A stretch of DNA of 64,000 bases from contig NZ_JACFYF010000006.1 in NCBI RefSeq assembly GCF_014050145.1, forward strand, positions 124,001 to 188,000, in the 5' to 3' direction. The DNA comes from Vibrio marinisediminis. GTDB lineage: Bacteria; Pseudomonadota; Gammaproteobacteria; Enterobacterales; Vibrionaceae. The translations under genes and the position numbers were made by a program. Below the pieces are notes generated by a model. The model had not been told where the DNA came from, ran no database searches, and saw only the letters and a program-made list of their open reading frames with translations. This document shows, piece by piece, positions 44,425 to 52,766 of the stretch. Positions within the stretch are counted from its first letter, which is position 1. Each line of letters starts with the position of its first letter.

Positions 44425-45012
44425 TTACGCGCAGTTCAACAATAGTTGACGCTTGCGAGGCTCTTGAATCAATTTCCAATGCACACCTTCAATAGCGCCA
44501 GCAAATTTCCACAACAGCTTAACATCAACATCACTGCCATAGGTTTGCTTAACTCGAGAAAATACTTGCGCAGCACCTAGCTCAACAAATGTCTCAACAT
44601 CTTCGATTCCTGCTTTCTTCACCATGCGTTCTAGCGTTAACTGCATATTTGGCAAATCTCGTAAACGACGATTCGCGGATGAGCGCTTGAACTTACGTTG
44701 AGAAACAGAATACTCAATCGATTGTTGTACAAGATAATCTAACTTGTCATCACGTGAGGTGAAAATATCCGTAATATCGTAATAATTTACCGTTGCAGTA
44801 GTTTGTTTTTTTACATGACGGTATTTTTCACAACCTAAAGTGCAAAGCTCATCATCTAAGGCATCACCACCACGAATAAATACGCATTCGTTGCTGATTA
44901 AGGCAAACATTGCGTCATCTTTGAATAACCCGGTACCACCAAACATAGAACGCTTCTGGAAGTTACCATACTTGCTTACATATTGAATGAACGATTGCTC
45001 TGTCATATCCAT
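44425..45012 (-). CDS. tfoX: TfoX/Sxy-family competence regulator
   Basis: A 195-residue protein with an N-terminal TfoX domain (about 5-110, FGGTGLFKDDAMFALI) and a C-terminal TfoX domain (about 115-190, DLPNMQLTLERMVKKAGIEDVETFVELGA). In Vibrio, TfoX is the master regulator of chitin-induced competence and is controlled by the TfoR sRNA at its leader. The paralogue TfoY is preceded by a c-di-GMP riboswitch; I see no such consensus here, and the neighbours match tfoX from memory. Start: AAGGATCAATGGAT precedes ATGs at 45012 and 45006; I take 45012. Confidence 0.87.
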   Translation of the reverse strand: MDMTEQSFIQYVSKYGNFQKRSMFGGTGLFKDDAMFALISNECVFIRGGDALDDELCTLGCEKYRHVKKQTTATVNYYDITDIFTSRDDKLDYLVQQSIEYSVSQRKFKRSSANRRLRDLPNMQLTLERMVKKAGIEDVETFVELGAAQVFSRVKQTYGSDVDVKLLWKFAGAIEGVHWKLIQEPRKRQLLLNCA

Positions 45013-45371
45013 TGATCCTTCTAATCTTCCCCGATTATTGGTGATCACCAGATTTGCAGCGTTTTTAGCGAAAATTTAATCTCACCGTATTATTGTATAG
45101 TATTGAATTACGGCGTTTATTTTGTAGCAATAATGATAGTTAACGAAACGAATTAAGTCTGGTCAAAGTTCACATCAATCGTTTAAAAAATCACGTTTTA
45201 TGGGATTAAGATCACATCAAATTGGATTCATATAAAAAGAGTGTCAGAAAATTTACTTTACGGTCCAATTAAAATTATTAACTGAAATAGCACTAAGTCT
45301 CATTCTTTCATTGCTTGATAGCTCGTATAAACGTTACACTTCTTTGCATAAAATCCATAATAACAACGCTA
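45013..45371. promoter_or_regulatory. Divergent region between tfoX and the HDOD gene
   Basis: About 360 AT-rich bases with no gene. It must hold the tfoX promoter and long leader, where TfoR pairing would act. Two TGTGA half-sites occur on the minus strand (near 45170 and 45214) but neither has a matching TCACA half, so I do not call a CRP site. No c-di-GMP riboswitch consensus is seen. Confidence 0.4.
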
Positions 45372-46292
45372 ATGACCCATCTATCTTTTTATTGGTTACC
45401 TGAAAACCGCGCTTTAATTGAGAAAGGAATTGAGAGCGAGTTCGCTGCCTTCTTAGAGAGTTCTATTGACTCGGGTAAAATTACCCTTCCTCCAATTCCT
45501 GAAGTAGTCACAAAAATCCAAAAACTCTGCTCATCTGATTCGACAACGATCATGGATGTTGCAGACTGTTTGGTAGAAGATCCCGGTTTAACGGCGACCG
45601 TAATTCGTGTTGCAAACTCGGTGATTTTTAATCGCCGCAATATTCAGTGTACTGAAGTCATTACCGCTGTCTCTCGCCTTGGTATTGTGCGAGTACGCGA
45701 TATCGTTACAGCACAAGCCATTGAGCAACTGAAAAATTCGGTCAACCTCTCTAAAGAATGCAATCAAATCTTGCGCCAAAGTGCTCACATTTCAAAAGAG
45801 TTGGCAGCAACTATGGTGATGGTGAGCAAAGAATTTAGACAAGCTGATTCAACCGAGTATCAACACTTAAGTTCTGATAAGGCCCTATTAACTGGTTTAC
45901 TCGCTGACATTGGCTTATTTTGCATCGTAAACGAATACTACCTCTATCTAGAAAACGGCAACTACTTAGACAGTGAATTGGCGCTAAGAATTTTTAACTC
46001 TCTCTGCCCTGCAGCCAGTCGCTTAGTGCTGGAAAAATGGGGGTTTGACGCTGACTTTATCGATATTGCCATGAATCAAAACAGCCAACATCTGGATGTA
46101 GAAGTGTCATACCTCGATGTTGCTCGTATTGCCAATCACATTTTGATGTTCCGTCGGAAAGATCAGAATATTGATGAGCACACAGTTGAAGTCGACGTGA
46201 CTGGTGCAGATATTCTGTACAATTTGACCAATTTAAGCGATATTGAATTCCGAGACAAAATACAAGAATTAATCAGAGCAAGCGGGCTATAA
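45372..46292 (+). CDS. HDOD domain protein
   Basis: A 306-residue cytoplasmic protein with an HDOD domain (about 35-235; LPPIPEVVTKIQKLCSSDSTTIMDVADCLVEDPGLTATVIRVANS), a phosphohydrolase-like fold usually without catalytic metal, used in signalling. No other domain is attached. The frame is open to a TTG at 45315; the ATG at 45372 is the sensible start, though no clear ribosome binding site is visible. The LysO-like gene follows after 17 bases, so the two may be co-transcribed. Confidence 0.85.
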   Translation: MTHLSFYWLPENRALIEKGIESEFAAFLESSIDSGKITLPPIPEVVTKIQKLCSSDSTTIMDVADCLVEDPGLTATVIRVANSVIFNRRNIQCTEVITAVSRLGIVRVRDIVTAQAIEQLKNSVNLSKECNQILRQSAHISKELAATMVMVSKEFRQADSTEYQHLSSDKALLTGLLADIGLFCIVNEYYLYLENGNYLDSELALRIFNSLCPAASRLVLEKWGFDADFIDIAMNQNSQHLDVEVSYLDVARIANHILMFRRKDQNIDEHTVEVDVTGADILYNLTNLSDIEFRDKIQELIRASGL

Positions 46293-46309
46293 GTCCGTCA
46301 GGAAGTTGT

Positions 46310-47215
46310 ATGTTTTCAGGGATGTTATTTATCTTTGCCCCGCTAGTAGTGGGGTATTTTATTGCTGTTTCAAACCAAGGTTTACTCGAAAAAATCAATG
46401 CTACAACGACCAATCTTATTTATGTCATATTGGCACTAATGGGATTGAGTCTCGCGGCACTCGATAACCTTGGTGATAACCTTCAAACCATATTGTCTTA
46501 TACCGCAACATTCTTCATTTGTTTGGGTGTCTGTAATATGGCGGTGTTACCTATTGTCGACCGCTTCCTCCCGTTGGAAGTGGATGCGAAGAATACCAAC
46601 CTCCCCCTCTCCTCAATGGCGATGGAATCATTAAAATTGATTTTGGTTGTGGGTGGCGGTTTAATCATTGGACTGATGCTGCCAATTGATCTCTCATGGG
46701 TCGATACAGCCAGTGAGTGGATTCTCTTTATCCTACTCTTTTTCATTGGTATTCAACTGCGTAATAGCGGTCTAACCCTCAAGCAAATCCTAATTAATAA
46801 ACAAGGAATGTGCATCGCCTCGTTAATCATCGTCAGTTCACTGTTTGGTGGTGCGGTTGCAGCCATGATCCTTGATATCGATATTTATCGTGGTTTCGCC
46901 ATGGCGTCAGGTTTTGGCTGGTACTCTTTAGCTGGGATTTTGATGGGTGATGCATTTGGCCCCGTTTACGGTGGCGCGTCATTCATGCTAGAACTACTAC
47001 GAGAACTCGTTGCACTGGTATTAATTCCACTGATTATTCGAACTCGACCATGCACAGCGATTGGCTATGCGGGTGCCACAGCAATGGACTTTACCTTACC
47101 AGTCATCCAAACCACAGGTGGCGTGCGCTGTGTACCTGTAGCGATAGTAAGTGGCTTTATTCTCAGTCTGTTAGTGCCCGTATTGATGTTGTTCTTTGTC
47201 TCACTTGCGGGCTAG
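46310..47215 (+). CDS. Lysine exporter LysO-like membrane protein
   Basis: A 301-residue inner-membrane protein of the LysO (YbjE, DUF340) family with about eight or nine helices. E. coli LysO exports lysine and protects from the toxic analogue thialysine. Characteristic segments are FGWYSLAGILMGDAFGPVYGGASFMLELLRE and ATAMDFTLPVIQTTGG. AGGAAGTTGT precedes the ATG. It follows the HDOD gene closely. Confidence 0.85.
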   Translation: MFSGMLFIFAPLVVGYFIAVSNQGLLEKINATTTNLIYVILALMGLSLAALDNLGDNLQTILSYTATFFICLGVCNMAVLPIVDRFLPLEVDAKNTNLPLSSMAMESLKLILVVGGGLIIGLMLPIDLSWVDTASEWILFILLFFIGIQLRNSGLTLKQILINKQGMCIASLIIVSSLFGGAVAAMILDIDIYRGFAMASGFGWYSLAGILMGDAFGPVYGGASFMLELLRELVALVLIPLIIRTRPCTAIGYAGATAMDFTLPVIQTTGGVRCVPVAIVSGFILSLLVPVLMLFFVSLAG

Positions 47216-47281
47216 ATCGCGGGAATATATTTAAAATTCTCTTAAACTACGCCCACAATTAATAACAATTAGGAAGTTACC

Positions 47282-47794
47282 ATGAAACGTACGTTGCTTG
47301 CATTGCTGCTAAGCGCGACTTCTACAGCGGCTTTCGCTGCTGACAATTCTTGCCTATCTGAAAAATACGATGCTTATGTCGAAGCATCAATGCATTGGTA
47401 TGAAGATTTAGCTCAACTGACGGCAGAACAGTACCCAGAACTCAAAGAAGTCAGCCAGTGGTATTTAGACGGTCGACGTAATCACTTTAACCTAAATGCC
47501 GAAGCTGTTAAGTACTACCTTGATAACGACGCCTCTAAAGTCGCGACAGAGAAACCGGTAGAAGGCTGGCTGCAATTAGAGCAAAAAGAGATCAAAACAC
47601 TGGCTTCACGCACCGACACATTAGGGCTTGCTGCAGCAAAAACCTTTGCTGATCGTCAAAATCAACCGCACCCGAAGAATTATGAGCTCCGCTCTGCTTT
47701 CGCTGACCTATTAAGCCATCCAACTAAAATTGACAGCGCTTTAAAACGCTACAACACGTCAATTAGCAAAGTTGAATCCATGACTTGTCCGTAG
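47282..47794 (+). CDS. Secreted protein of unknown function
   Basis: A 170-residue protein with a clear signal peptide (MKRTLLALLLSATSTAAFA) and a helical, charged mature part with two cysteines (early SCLSEKY and late MTCP) that could form a disulfide. AGGAAGTTACC precedes the ATG. I do not recognise a family. It sits 66 bases after the LysO-like gene and is followed by a strong stem-loop. Confidence 0.78.
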   Translation: MKRTLLALLLSATSTAAFAADNSCLSEKYDAYVEASMHWYEDLAQLTAEQYPELKEVSQWYLDGRRNHFNLNAEAVKYYLDNDASKVATEKPVEGWLQLEQKEIKTLASRTDTLGLAAAKTFADRQNQPHPKNYELRSAFADLLSHPTKIDSALKRYNTSISKVESMTCP

Positions 47795-47801
47795 AAAACC
47801 T

Positions 47802-47861
47802 ATGGTTAATTAGCTCACTGCATTAAACACGGCTAATTAACCATCGATTAATCGATTTTTT
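47802..47861 (+). terminator. 13-bp stem-loop terminator after the secreted-protein gene
   Basis: ATGGTTAATTAGC (47802-47814) and GCTAATTAACCAT (47832-47844) pair perfectly around 17 bases. The self-complementary CGATTAATCG and then TTTTTT follow. Confidence 0.7.
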
Positions 47862-47973
47862 AATCAACAGCCGAAGTTACAATCTAAGTTTCTTCAATTA
47901 AGGCGGGACATTGATTTGTTTTTCGTTTAGATTGTTCCGCTGCAACAAAACATGATAAGAGCAATGTCATTGC

Positions 47974-49623
47974 ATGGTATCGGAACAAAAAACGGCCGAC
48001 GCTAGCTTCGAGAGTTTACTTCGAATCTTTACCGTCCCAGAAGGCCCAGACTCAACACTTACTCAAATTGAAGACGAACTGTCACGTAACTTAAATAAGT
48101 TTTTGCGTGAACATATCGTTGCGGAAGAAAAACCTCTACGAGAAATCGAAAAAGACTTCTCCTCGCCAGTTATACCTGAGCAACCAGAGTTTGTTTCCGA
48201 TCACACCCAACATTTGCTTGATACGCTTGTGTCGCATTCCGTGCACACATCAGCGCCCAGCTTTATTGGGCACATGACTTCAGCACTTCCCTACTTTTTG
48301 ATGCCGCTTTCTAAGATCATGATTGCGCTCAATCAGAACTTAGTGAAAATTGAAACATCCAAAGCCTTCACGCCTCTTGAGCGTCAAGTGCTAGGTATGT
48401 TGCACCGCCTTATTTATGCTCAGAATGACAAGTTCTATAGTCAGTGGATGCACAGCGCAAACCACTCACTAGGCGCATTTTGTTCTGGCGGCACGATTGC
48501 CAACATTACCGCTCTTTGGGTAGCGCGTAATAATGCCCTTCGCCCACAAAACGGGTTCCGTGGTGTAGAAAAAGAAGGCCTATTCAAAGCCATGAAGCAT
48601 TATGGTTATGAAGGCATGGCGATTCTAGTATCTGAACGCGGTCACTATTCGCTTAAGAAAGCAGCTGACGTATTGGGCTTAGGTCAAGACGGTTTAGTCG
48701 CAGTGAAAACTGACAGTAATAACCGCATTTGTCCTGAAAGCTTACAAAGCAAAATTCAAGAGCTTAAAGCAAAAAGCATCAAGCCTTTTGCTGTTGTTGG
48801 TGTGGCGGGTACTACCGAGACTGGTAACATTGACCCACTGGCTGAAATTGCGGCTATTTGCCAGCAAGAAAACTGCCATTTCCACGTTGATGCGGCATGG
48901 GGTGGCGCGACTCTGATGTCAAACAACCATCGCCACCTATTAAATGGTATTGAGTTAGCCGACTCTGTCACGATTGACGCACATAAGCAGCTTTATATCC
49001 CTATGGGTGCGGGCATGGTGTTGTTCAAAGATCCAAGTGCCATGAAGTCGATTGAGCATCACGCTCAATATATTCTACGTAAGGGCTCTAAAGATCTCGG
49101 CAGCCATACCTTAGAAGGTTCTCGTTCAGGAATGGCGATGCTGGTTTATGCTTCAATGCACATCATCAGTCGCCCTGGCTACGAGTTATTAATTGACCAA
49201 AGCATTAAAAAAGCGGCTTACTTTGCCAATTTGATCAAACAGCAAAGTGACTTTGAGTTAGTTTCTGAACCTGAATTGTGTCTACTGACCTATCGTTACG
49301 TTCCTGAAAATGTTCGTCAGGCTGTTGCTGTGGCATCTGAAGCACAACGCGCTGATATGAATAAGCTACTCAATGACTTGACCAAGTTCGTGCAAAAGCG
49401 TCAACGTGAAAACGGTCGCTCGTTTGTATCACGAACTCGATTGAATCCAATTCAGAACGGTAGTTTGAACACCATTGTTTTCCGTGTGGTATTGGCTAAT
49501 CCGCTTTCAAGTTGCGAGATTCTACAGAGTGTATTGGAAGAGCAGCGAGAAATCGCACAAACTGACGCGCCAACTCTGTTAACAAAAATCAACCAACTTG
49601 CAGACAAAATATTGGCAAACTGA
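47974..49623 (+). CDS. panP: Pyridoxal-dependent aspartate 1-decarboxylase PanP
   Basis: A 549-residue group II PLP decarboxylase. The PLP lysine is K338 in TIDAHKQLYIPMGAG, with HVDAAWGG upstream. Long thought to be glutamate decarboxylase, this Vibrio family is now known as PanP, which makes beta-alanine from aspartate for coenzyme A in species lacking PanD. I recognise the family by sequence feel and length; substrate specificity cannot be read directly, so glutamate remains possible. It is monocistronic. Confidence 0.85.
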   Translation: MVSEQKTADASFESLLRIFTVPEGPDSTLTQIEDELSRNLNKFLREHIVAEEKPLREIEKDFSSPVIPEQPEFVSDHTQHLLDTLVSHSVHTSAPSFIGHMTSALPYFLMPLSKIMIALNQNLVKIETSKAFTPLERQVLGMLHRLIYAQNDKFYSQWMHSANHSLGAFCSGGTIANITALWVARNNALRPQNGFRGVEKEGLFKAMKHYGYEGMAILVSERGHYSLKKAADVLGLGQDGLVAVKTDSNNRICPESLQSKIQELKAKSIKPFAVVGVAGTTETGNIDPLAEIAAICQQENCHFHVDAAWGGATLMSNNHRHLLNGIELADSVTIDAHKQLYIPMGAGMVLFKDPSAMKSIEHHAQYILRKGSKDLGSHTLEGSRSGMAMLVYASMHIISRPGYELLIDQSIKKAAYFANLIKQQSDFELVSEPELCLLTYRYVPENVRQAVAVASEAQRADMNKLLNDLTKFVQKRQRENGRSFVSRTRLNPIQNGSLNTIVFRVVLANPLSSCEILQSVLEEQREIAQTDAPTLLTKINQLADKILAN

Positions 49624-49908
49624 AATTTTATTTCTTATTTAATGTAATTTGTTATCAATAGCGCTGGGATTCCCGACAGATCGCGCCATATTCAATAAAA
49701 TTTTTGTAGTTTTCATAAAATTTTGTTTGATGCCTGTCATATTCTAGCCAATTGGTCCGTATAAAAATTACTGTAATACTTAAGGTTAGGTTTATACTGG
49801 GTCAACGGCGCTATCGAGCGTTTCTTGTTCTTGAAACCCTTAACCATATTTGGTTAAGAATACAAAACGCTCGCTCAGTGAGTTGTTCTCTATACCCTTG
49901 TGAACACT
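49624..49908 (+). promoter_or_regulatory. Structured leader upstream of hexR
   Basis: A 285-base gap. Near hexR two nested stems occur: outer CGAGCGTTT (49815-49823) with AAACGCTCG (49865-49873), and inner CTTAACCA (49839-49846) with TGGTTAAG (49851-49858), both perfect. An ATTACTGTAAT dyad lies at 49767-49777. No clear HexR operator (TGTAATTAAATTACA) was found. Confidence 0.6.
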
Positions 49909-50763
49909 ATGAATACATTAGAAAAAATACAGAAAAACCTAGAAAATTTCAGTAAGTCGGAACGTAAGGTCGCGGAAGTGATCATGGCGTCGCCACAGAC
50001 TGCAATTCATTCTAGCATTGCTACGCTAGCCAAAATGGCAGATGTAAGTGAGCCTACTGTTAACCGTTTTTGTCGTCGCTTGGACACCAAAGGTTTTCCG
50101 GATTTCAAACTGCACCTTGCGCAGAGCCTTGCCAATGGAACACCTTACGTAAACCGTAATGTTGAAGAAGACGATGGTCCAGACGCATACAGCCATAAGA
50201 TTTTTGAATCAACAATGGCGTGTTTGGATGTAGCGAAAAACAGCTTAGACCCAATGCAAGTAAACCGAGCTGTGGATTTGCTTACCCAAGCAAAACGCAT
50301 TTCATTCTTTGGTTTAGGTGCATCTTCTGCAGTGGCAAAAGACGCGCAAAACAAATTTATTCGCTTTAATATTCCGATTACCTGCTTCGAAGATATCGTT
50401 ATGCAGCGTATGAGTTGCATTAACAGTTCTGACAATGACGTGATCGTTTTGATTTCTCATACCGGCAGAACAAAGAGTCAGGTTGAAATTGCTAACCTTG
50501 CACGTGAGAACGGTGCAACCGTGATTGCCATTACAGCAAAAGACTCTCCATTGGATAAAGCCAGCTCTTTGACTATATCGCTTGATGTACCAGAAGATAC
50601 TGACGTTTACATGCCAATGGCTAGCCGTGTTGTTCAAATGACAGTGATCGATGTATTAGCAACTGGCTTTACGCTACGTCGCGGTACTGGTTTCCGTGAA
50701 AACCTTCGTCGTGTAAAAGACGCGCTGAAAGATTCACGTTACGATAAATTGTCACACTTCTAA
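49909..50763 (+). CDS. hexR: RpiR/MurR-family regulator HexR
   Basis: A 284-residue regulator of central carbon metabolism: an N-terminal RpiR helix-turn-helix (SKSERKVAEVIMASPQTAIHSSIATLAKMADVSEPTVNRFCRRL) and a C-terminal SIS sugar-phosphate domain (about 120-260; FFGLGASSAVAKDAQNKF, ISHTGRTKSQVEIA). HexR senses 2-keto-3-deoxy-6-phosphogluconate and controls zwf, edd-eda, gap and pyk genes. The ATG at 49909 gives the E. coli-like N-terminus (MNTLEKIQ); an in-frame GTG lies at 49900. No zwf gene is next to it here. Confidence 0.92.
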   Translation: MNTLEKIQKNLENFSKSERKVAEVIMASPQTAIHSSIATLAKMADVSEPTVNRFCRRLDTKGFPDFKLHLAQSLANGTPYVNRNVEEDDGPDAYSHKIFESTMACLDVAKNSLDPMQVNRAVDLLTQAKRISFFGLGASSAVAKDAQNKFIRFNIPITCFEDIVMQRMSCINSSDNDVIVLISHTGRTKSQVEIANLARENGATVIAITAKDSPLDKASSLTISLDVPEDTDVYMPMASRVVQMTVIDVLATGFTLRRGTGFRENLRRVKDALKDSRYDKLSHF

Positions 50764-50787
50764 AAAGAGGCCGAACGGCCTCTTTTT
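50762..50787. terminator. Bidirectional terminator between hexR and the alcohol dehydrogenase
   Basis: AAAGAGGCCG and CGGCCTCTTT form a 10-bp stem with a 2-base loop; T runs on both strands (CTCTTTTT). It ends hexR and the converging alcohol dehydrogenase gene. Confidence 0.9.
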
Positions 50788-52037
50788 CATGTCTGTTGGG
50801 ATGCTGGCAGACCGCTTTGATCCGATTGTGATACCAATGACACTTTGGTCTGGTTTTCAAAAACCGACTCTTTTTCACAGCTTCCATTACACTGGCATAC
50901 CTGCTGCAAAATAAACATCAACCTCTCTTTGGTTAGCGGTAGAGGGTTCCCCTTAATCGCCACTGATTTAAGTGCATCATCCACGACCTGTTCAAAGGAT
51001 GTCTTACAGACGCCAAACTCATTTAAATCTGGTAGTTTAAGTTTCTCAAGCATCATGTTGGTCCATAACACCGCATCGTCACGACTCGCATTTGCTCGTC
51101 CCGTCAATAACTGCGCCATCTTGCGATACCTTGCTAATACATCAGCCCTACCCGCTTTCTTCGCTGCTCGGATGTTTTCTTGCATCACAAACGGGGCAAG
51201 CCGGGCAGTGATCACACTGTGTGGCGCTGCCAGTTTTCCGCCTAATGCAGAAGCCAAACCATGCGCGGCACCTAATTTAGCGTTGGTAATCGCCATTCCG
51301 CCAAGCATGGCAGCGAAAGAGAGATCCGATCGCGCACGGTAATTATCATTCAAACAACCAGGCAACACAGATTCACTTAATCGGCGCAGCCCCTCTTCAC
51401 AAATCATATCGGTAATTGGGTTGGGCTCACCACAAACATACGCTTCCATTAAATGGGTAAACGCGTCCATGGCGCCTCGACCAGAAGTATAAGCGTCAGT
51501 GCCATAGGTGAGTGTCGGGTCGACAATCGCCACATCAGCTAACATTTCAGGACTACGCAAACTGACTTTGACTTTATCTTGCCCAGAACGAAGCACGGCG
51601 TTACGCGTAACTTCAGAGCCCGTACTTGCGGTTGTCGGAATAGCAATAAACGGAATGGGTTTGGTTTTCAACGGAACATTACGCCCAACGACTTCAACGT
51701 AATCATACACATCACCTTGGTTTGGGATAATTGCAGCAAGAGCTTTGCCCATATCGATAACGCTGCCACCACCAATGGCAATAACCAAGTCTGGTTTGAA
51801 TTTACGCCCATTTAAAGCGGTTTCTTCCACCATAGTAATATTGGGTTCACCACAGATAGCGACATGCTGGTAACGCATGCCCTGCATTTTAATGTATTGA
51901 ATAATCGGCGAAGCACGCTCGGTGTTTTTGCCCGATACGAGCAACACGCTATAGCCAAATTGATTAATGACGGAGAGAGACGATTGAAGCGCACCTTCAC
52001 CAAAAATGATGCGCGTGGAGGTCATAAATTGGAACAT
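50787..52037 (-). CDS. Iron-containing alcohol dehydrogenase
   Basis: A 416-residue group III (iron-type) dehydrogenase. NAD(P)-binding is seen in IGGGSVIDMGKALAA and FIAIPTTASTGSEVTRNAVL. Metal ligands lie in AITNAKLGAAHGLASALGG and AAPHSVITA. It ends with a Cys/Gln/Ser-rich tail (CQCNGSCEKES). AAGGAG ten bases before the ATG at 52037 sets the start. The substrate is unknown. It is next to grxA but on the other strand. Confidence 0.88.
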   Translation of the reverse strand: MFQFMTSTRIIFGEGALQSSLSVINQFGYSVLLVSGKNTERASPIIQYIKMQGMRYQHVAICGEPNITMVEETALNGRKFKPDLVIAIGGGSVIDMGKALAAIIPNQGDVYDYVEVVGRNVPLKTKPIPFIAIPTTASTGSEVTRNAVLRSGQDKVKVSLRSPEMLADVAIVDPTLTYGTDAYTSGRGAMDAFTHLMEAYVCGEPNPITDMICEEGLRRLSESVLPGCLNDNYRARSDLSFAAMLGGMAITNAKLGAAHGLASALGGKLAAPHSVITARLAPFVMQENIRAAKKAGRADVLARYRKMAQLLTGRANASRDDAVLWTNMMLEKLKLPDLNEFGVCKTSFEQVVDDALKSVAIKGNPLPLTKERLMFILQQVCQCNGSCEKESVFENQTKVSLVSQSDQSGLPASQQT

Positions 52038-52288
52038 ACCAAACACACTCCTTATGCAAATTAGTAAGCTCAATCTAGCTTGCCTTGTGCCAACAAAAAT
52101 TAAATTGACCTACCCCGCTTTGTTGCAATTAACCTCATATAAAATATGGTTTTCGCGATTCTGCTCGATTGTTTTGTTCATTTTTTTAGCGATAGATTTT
52201 TCCTATTGAATCAAGAGGTCATTGCCACTTTATTTTCGCCAAAGTTTGCGGCATAGTGGCAACTATCAAATTTAAGGAGAAAGATTCT

Positions 52289-52552
52289 ATGTTCGTAGTT
52301 ATTTTCGGTCGCCCAGCGTGCCCTTACTGTGTTCGTGCTAAAGAGCATGCAGAAACGCTTAAAGAAAAACGTGACGATTTCAACTACCGCTATGTTGATA
52401 TCCAGGCAGAAGGTATCTCTAAAGCTGACTTAGAGAAAACTGTTGGTAAACCTGTTGAAACCGTTCCACAGATCTTCATCGATCAAGAACACATCGGTGG
52501 TTGTGACGAATTCGAAGCATACGCGAAAGAGAATCTTGGTCTTTTTGACTAA
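52289..52552 (+). CDS. grxA: Glutaredoxin 1
   Basis: An 87-residue thioltransferase matching E. coli GrxA. The redox motif is CPYC (residues 11-14; GRPACPYCVRAKEHAE), with TVPQIFIDQEHIGGCDEFEAY for glutathione binding. It reduces ribonucleotide reductase and other disulfides with glutathione. AAGGAG nine bases before the ATG at 52289 sets the start. It is monocistronic, with a terminator 23 bases downstream. Confidence 0.93.
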   Translation: MFVVIFGRPACPYCVRAKEHAETLKEKRDDFNYRYVDIQAEGISKADLEKTVGKPVETVPQIFIDQEHIGGCDEFEAYAKENLGLFD

Positions 52553-52574
52553 TCTACACCGCATATATTTTAAG

Positions 52575-52600
52575 AAAACCGCTGCTTTCAGCGGTTTTTT
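52575..52600 (+). terminator. Terminator after grxA
   Basis: AAAACCGCTG and CAGCGGTTTT pair perfectly (10 bp, 4-base loop), followed by further T. Confidence 0.9.
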
Positions 52601-52766
52601 TATATCTGCCATATAGTTACAGCACTTCAATAGATTCTTTTAGTGTGATTAAAAATAATAGTAGTTTCTGCTTATATTTTTTTATTATTCAGTTACAATT
52701 TGACGAACTTAACCTCATGCTCAGAACGCTGAGTATTAGGCTGGCATTGAAACAAGAACTGCCCCT

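Noticed and set aside
45160-45225. CRP sites in the tfoX upstream region
   Set aside because: Two TGTGA half-sites exist but neither has the TCACA partner at the right distance.
45013-45314. c-di-GMP riboswitch before tfoX
   Set aside because: Checked on the minus strand because tfoY has one. None of the conserved GEMM core (such as GGGCAAACC with GCAAAGCCTCCGG) is present.
49624-49700. HexR operator near TGTAATTTGTTATCA
   Set aside because: Only about 10 of 15 positions match the known HexR site and the second half is poor.
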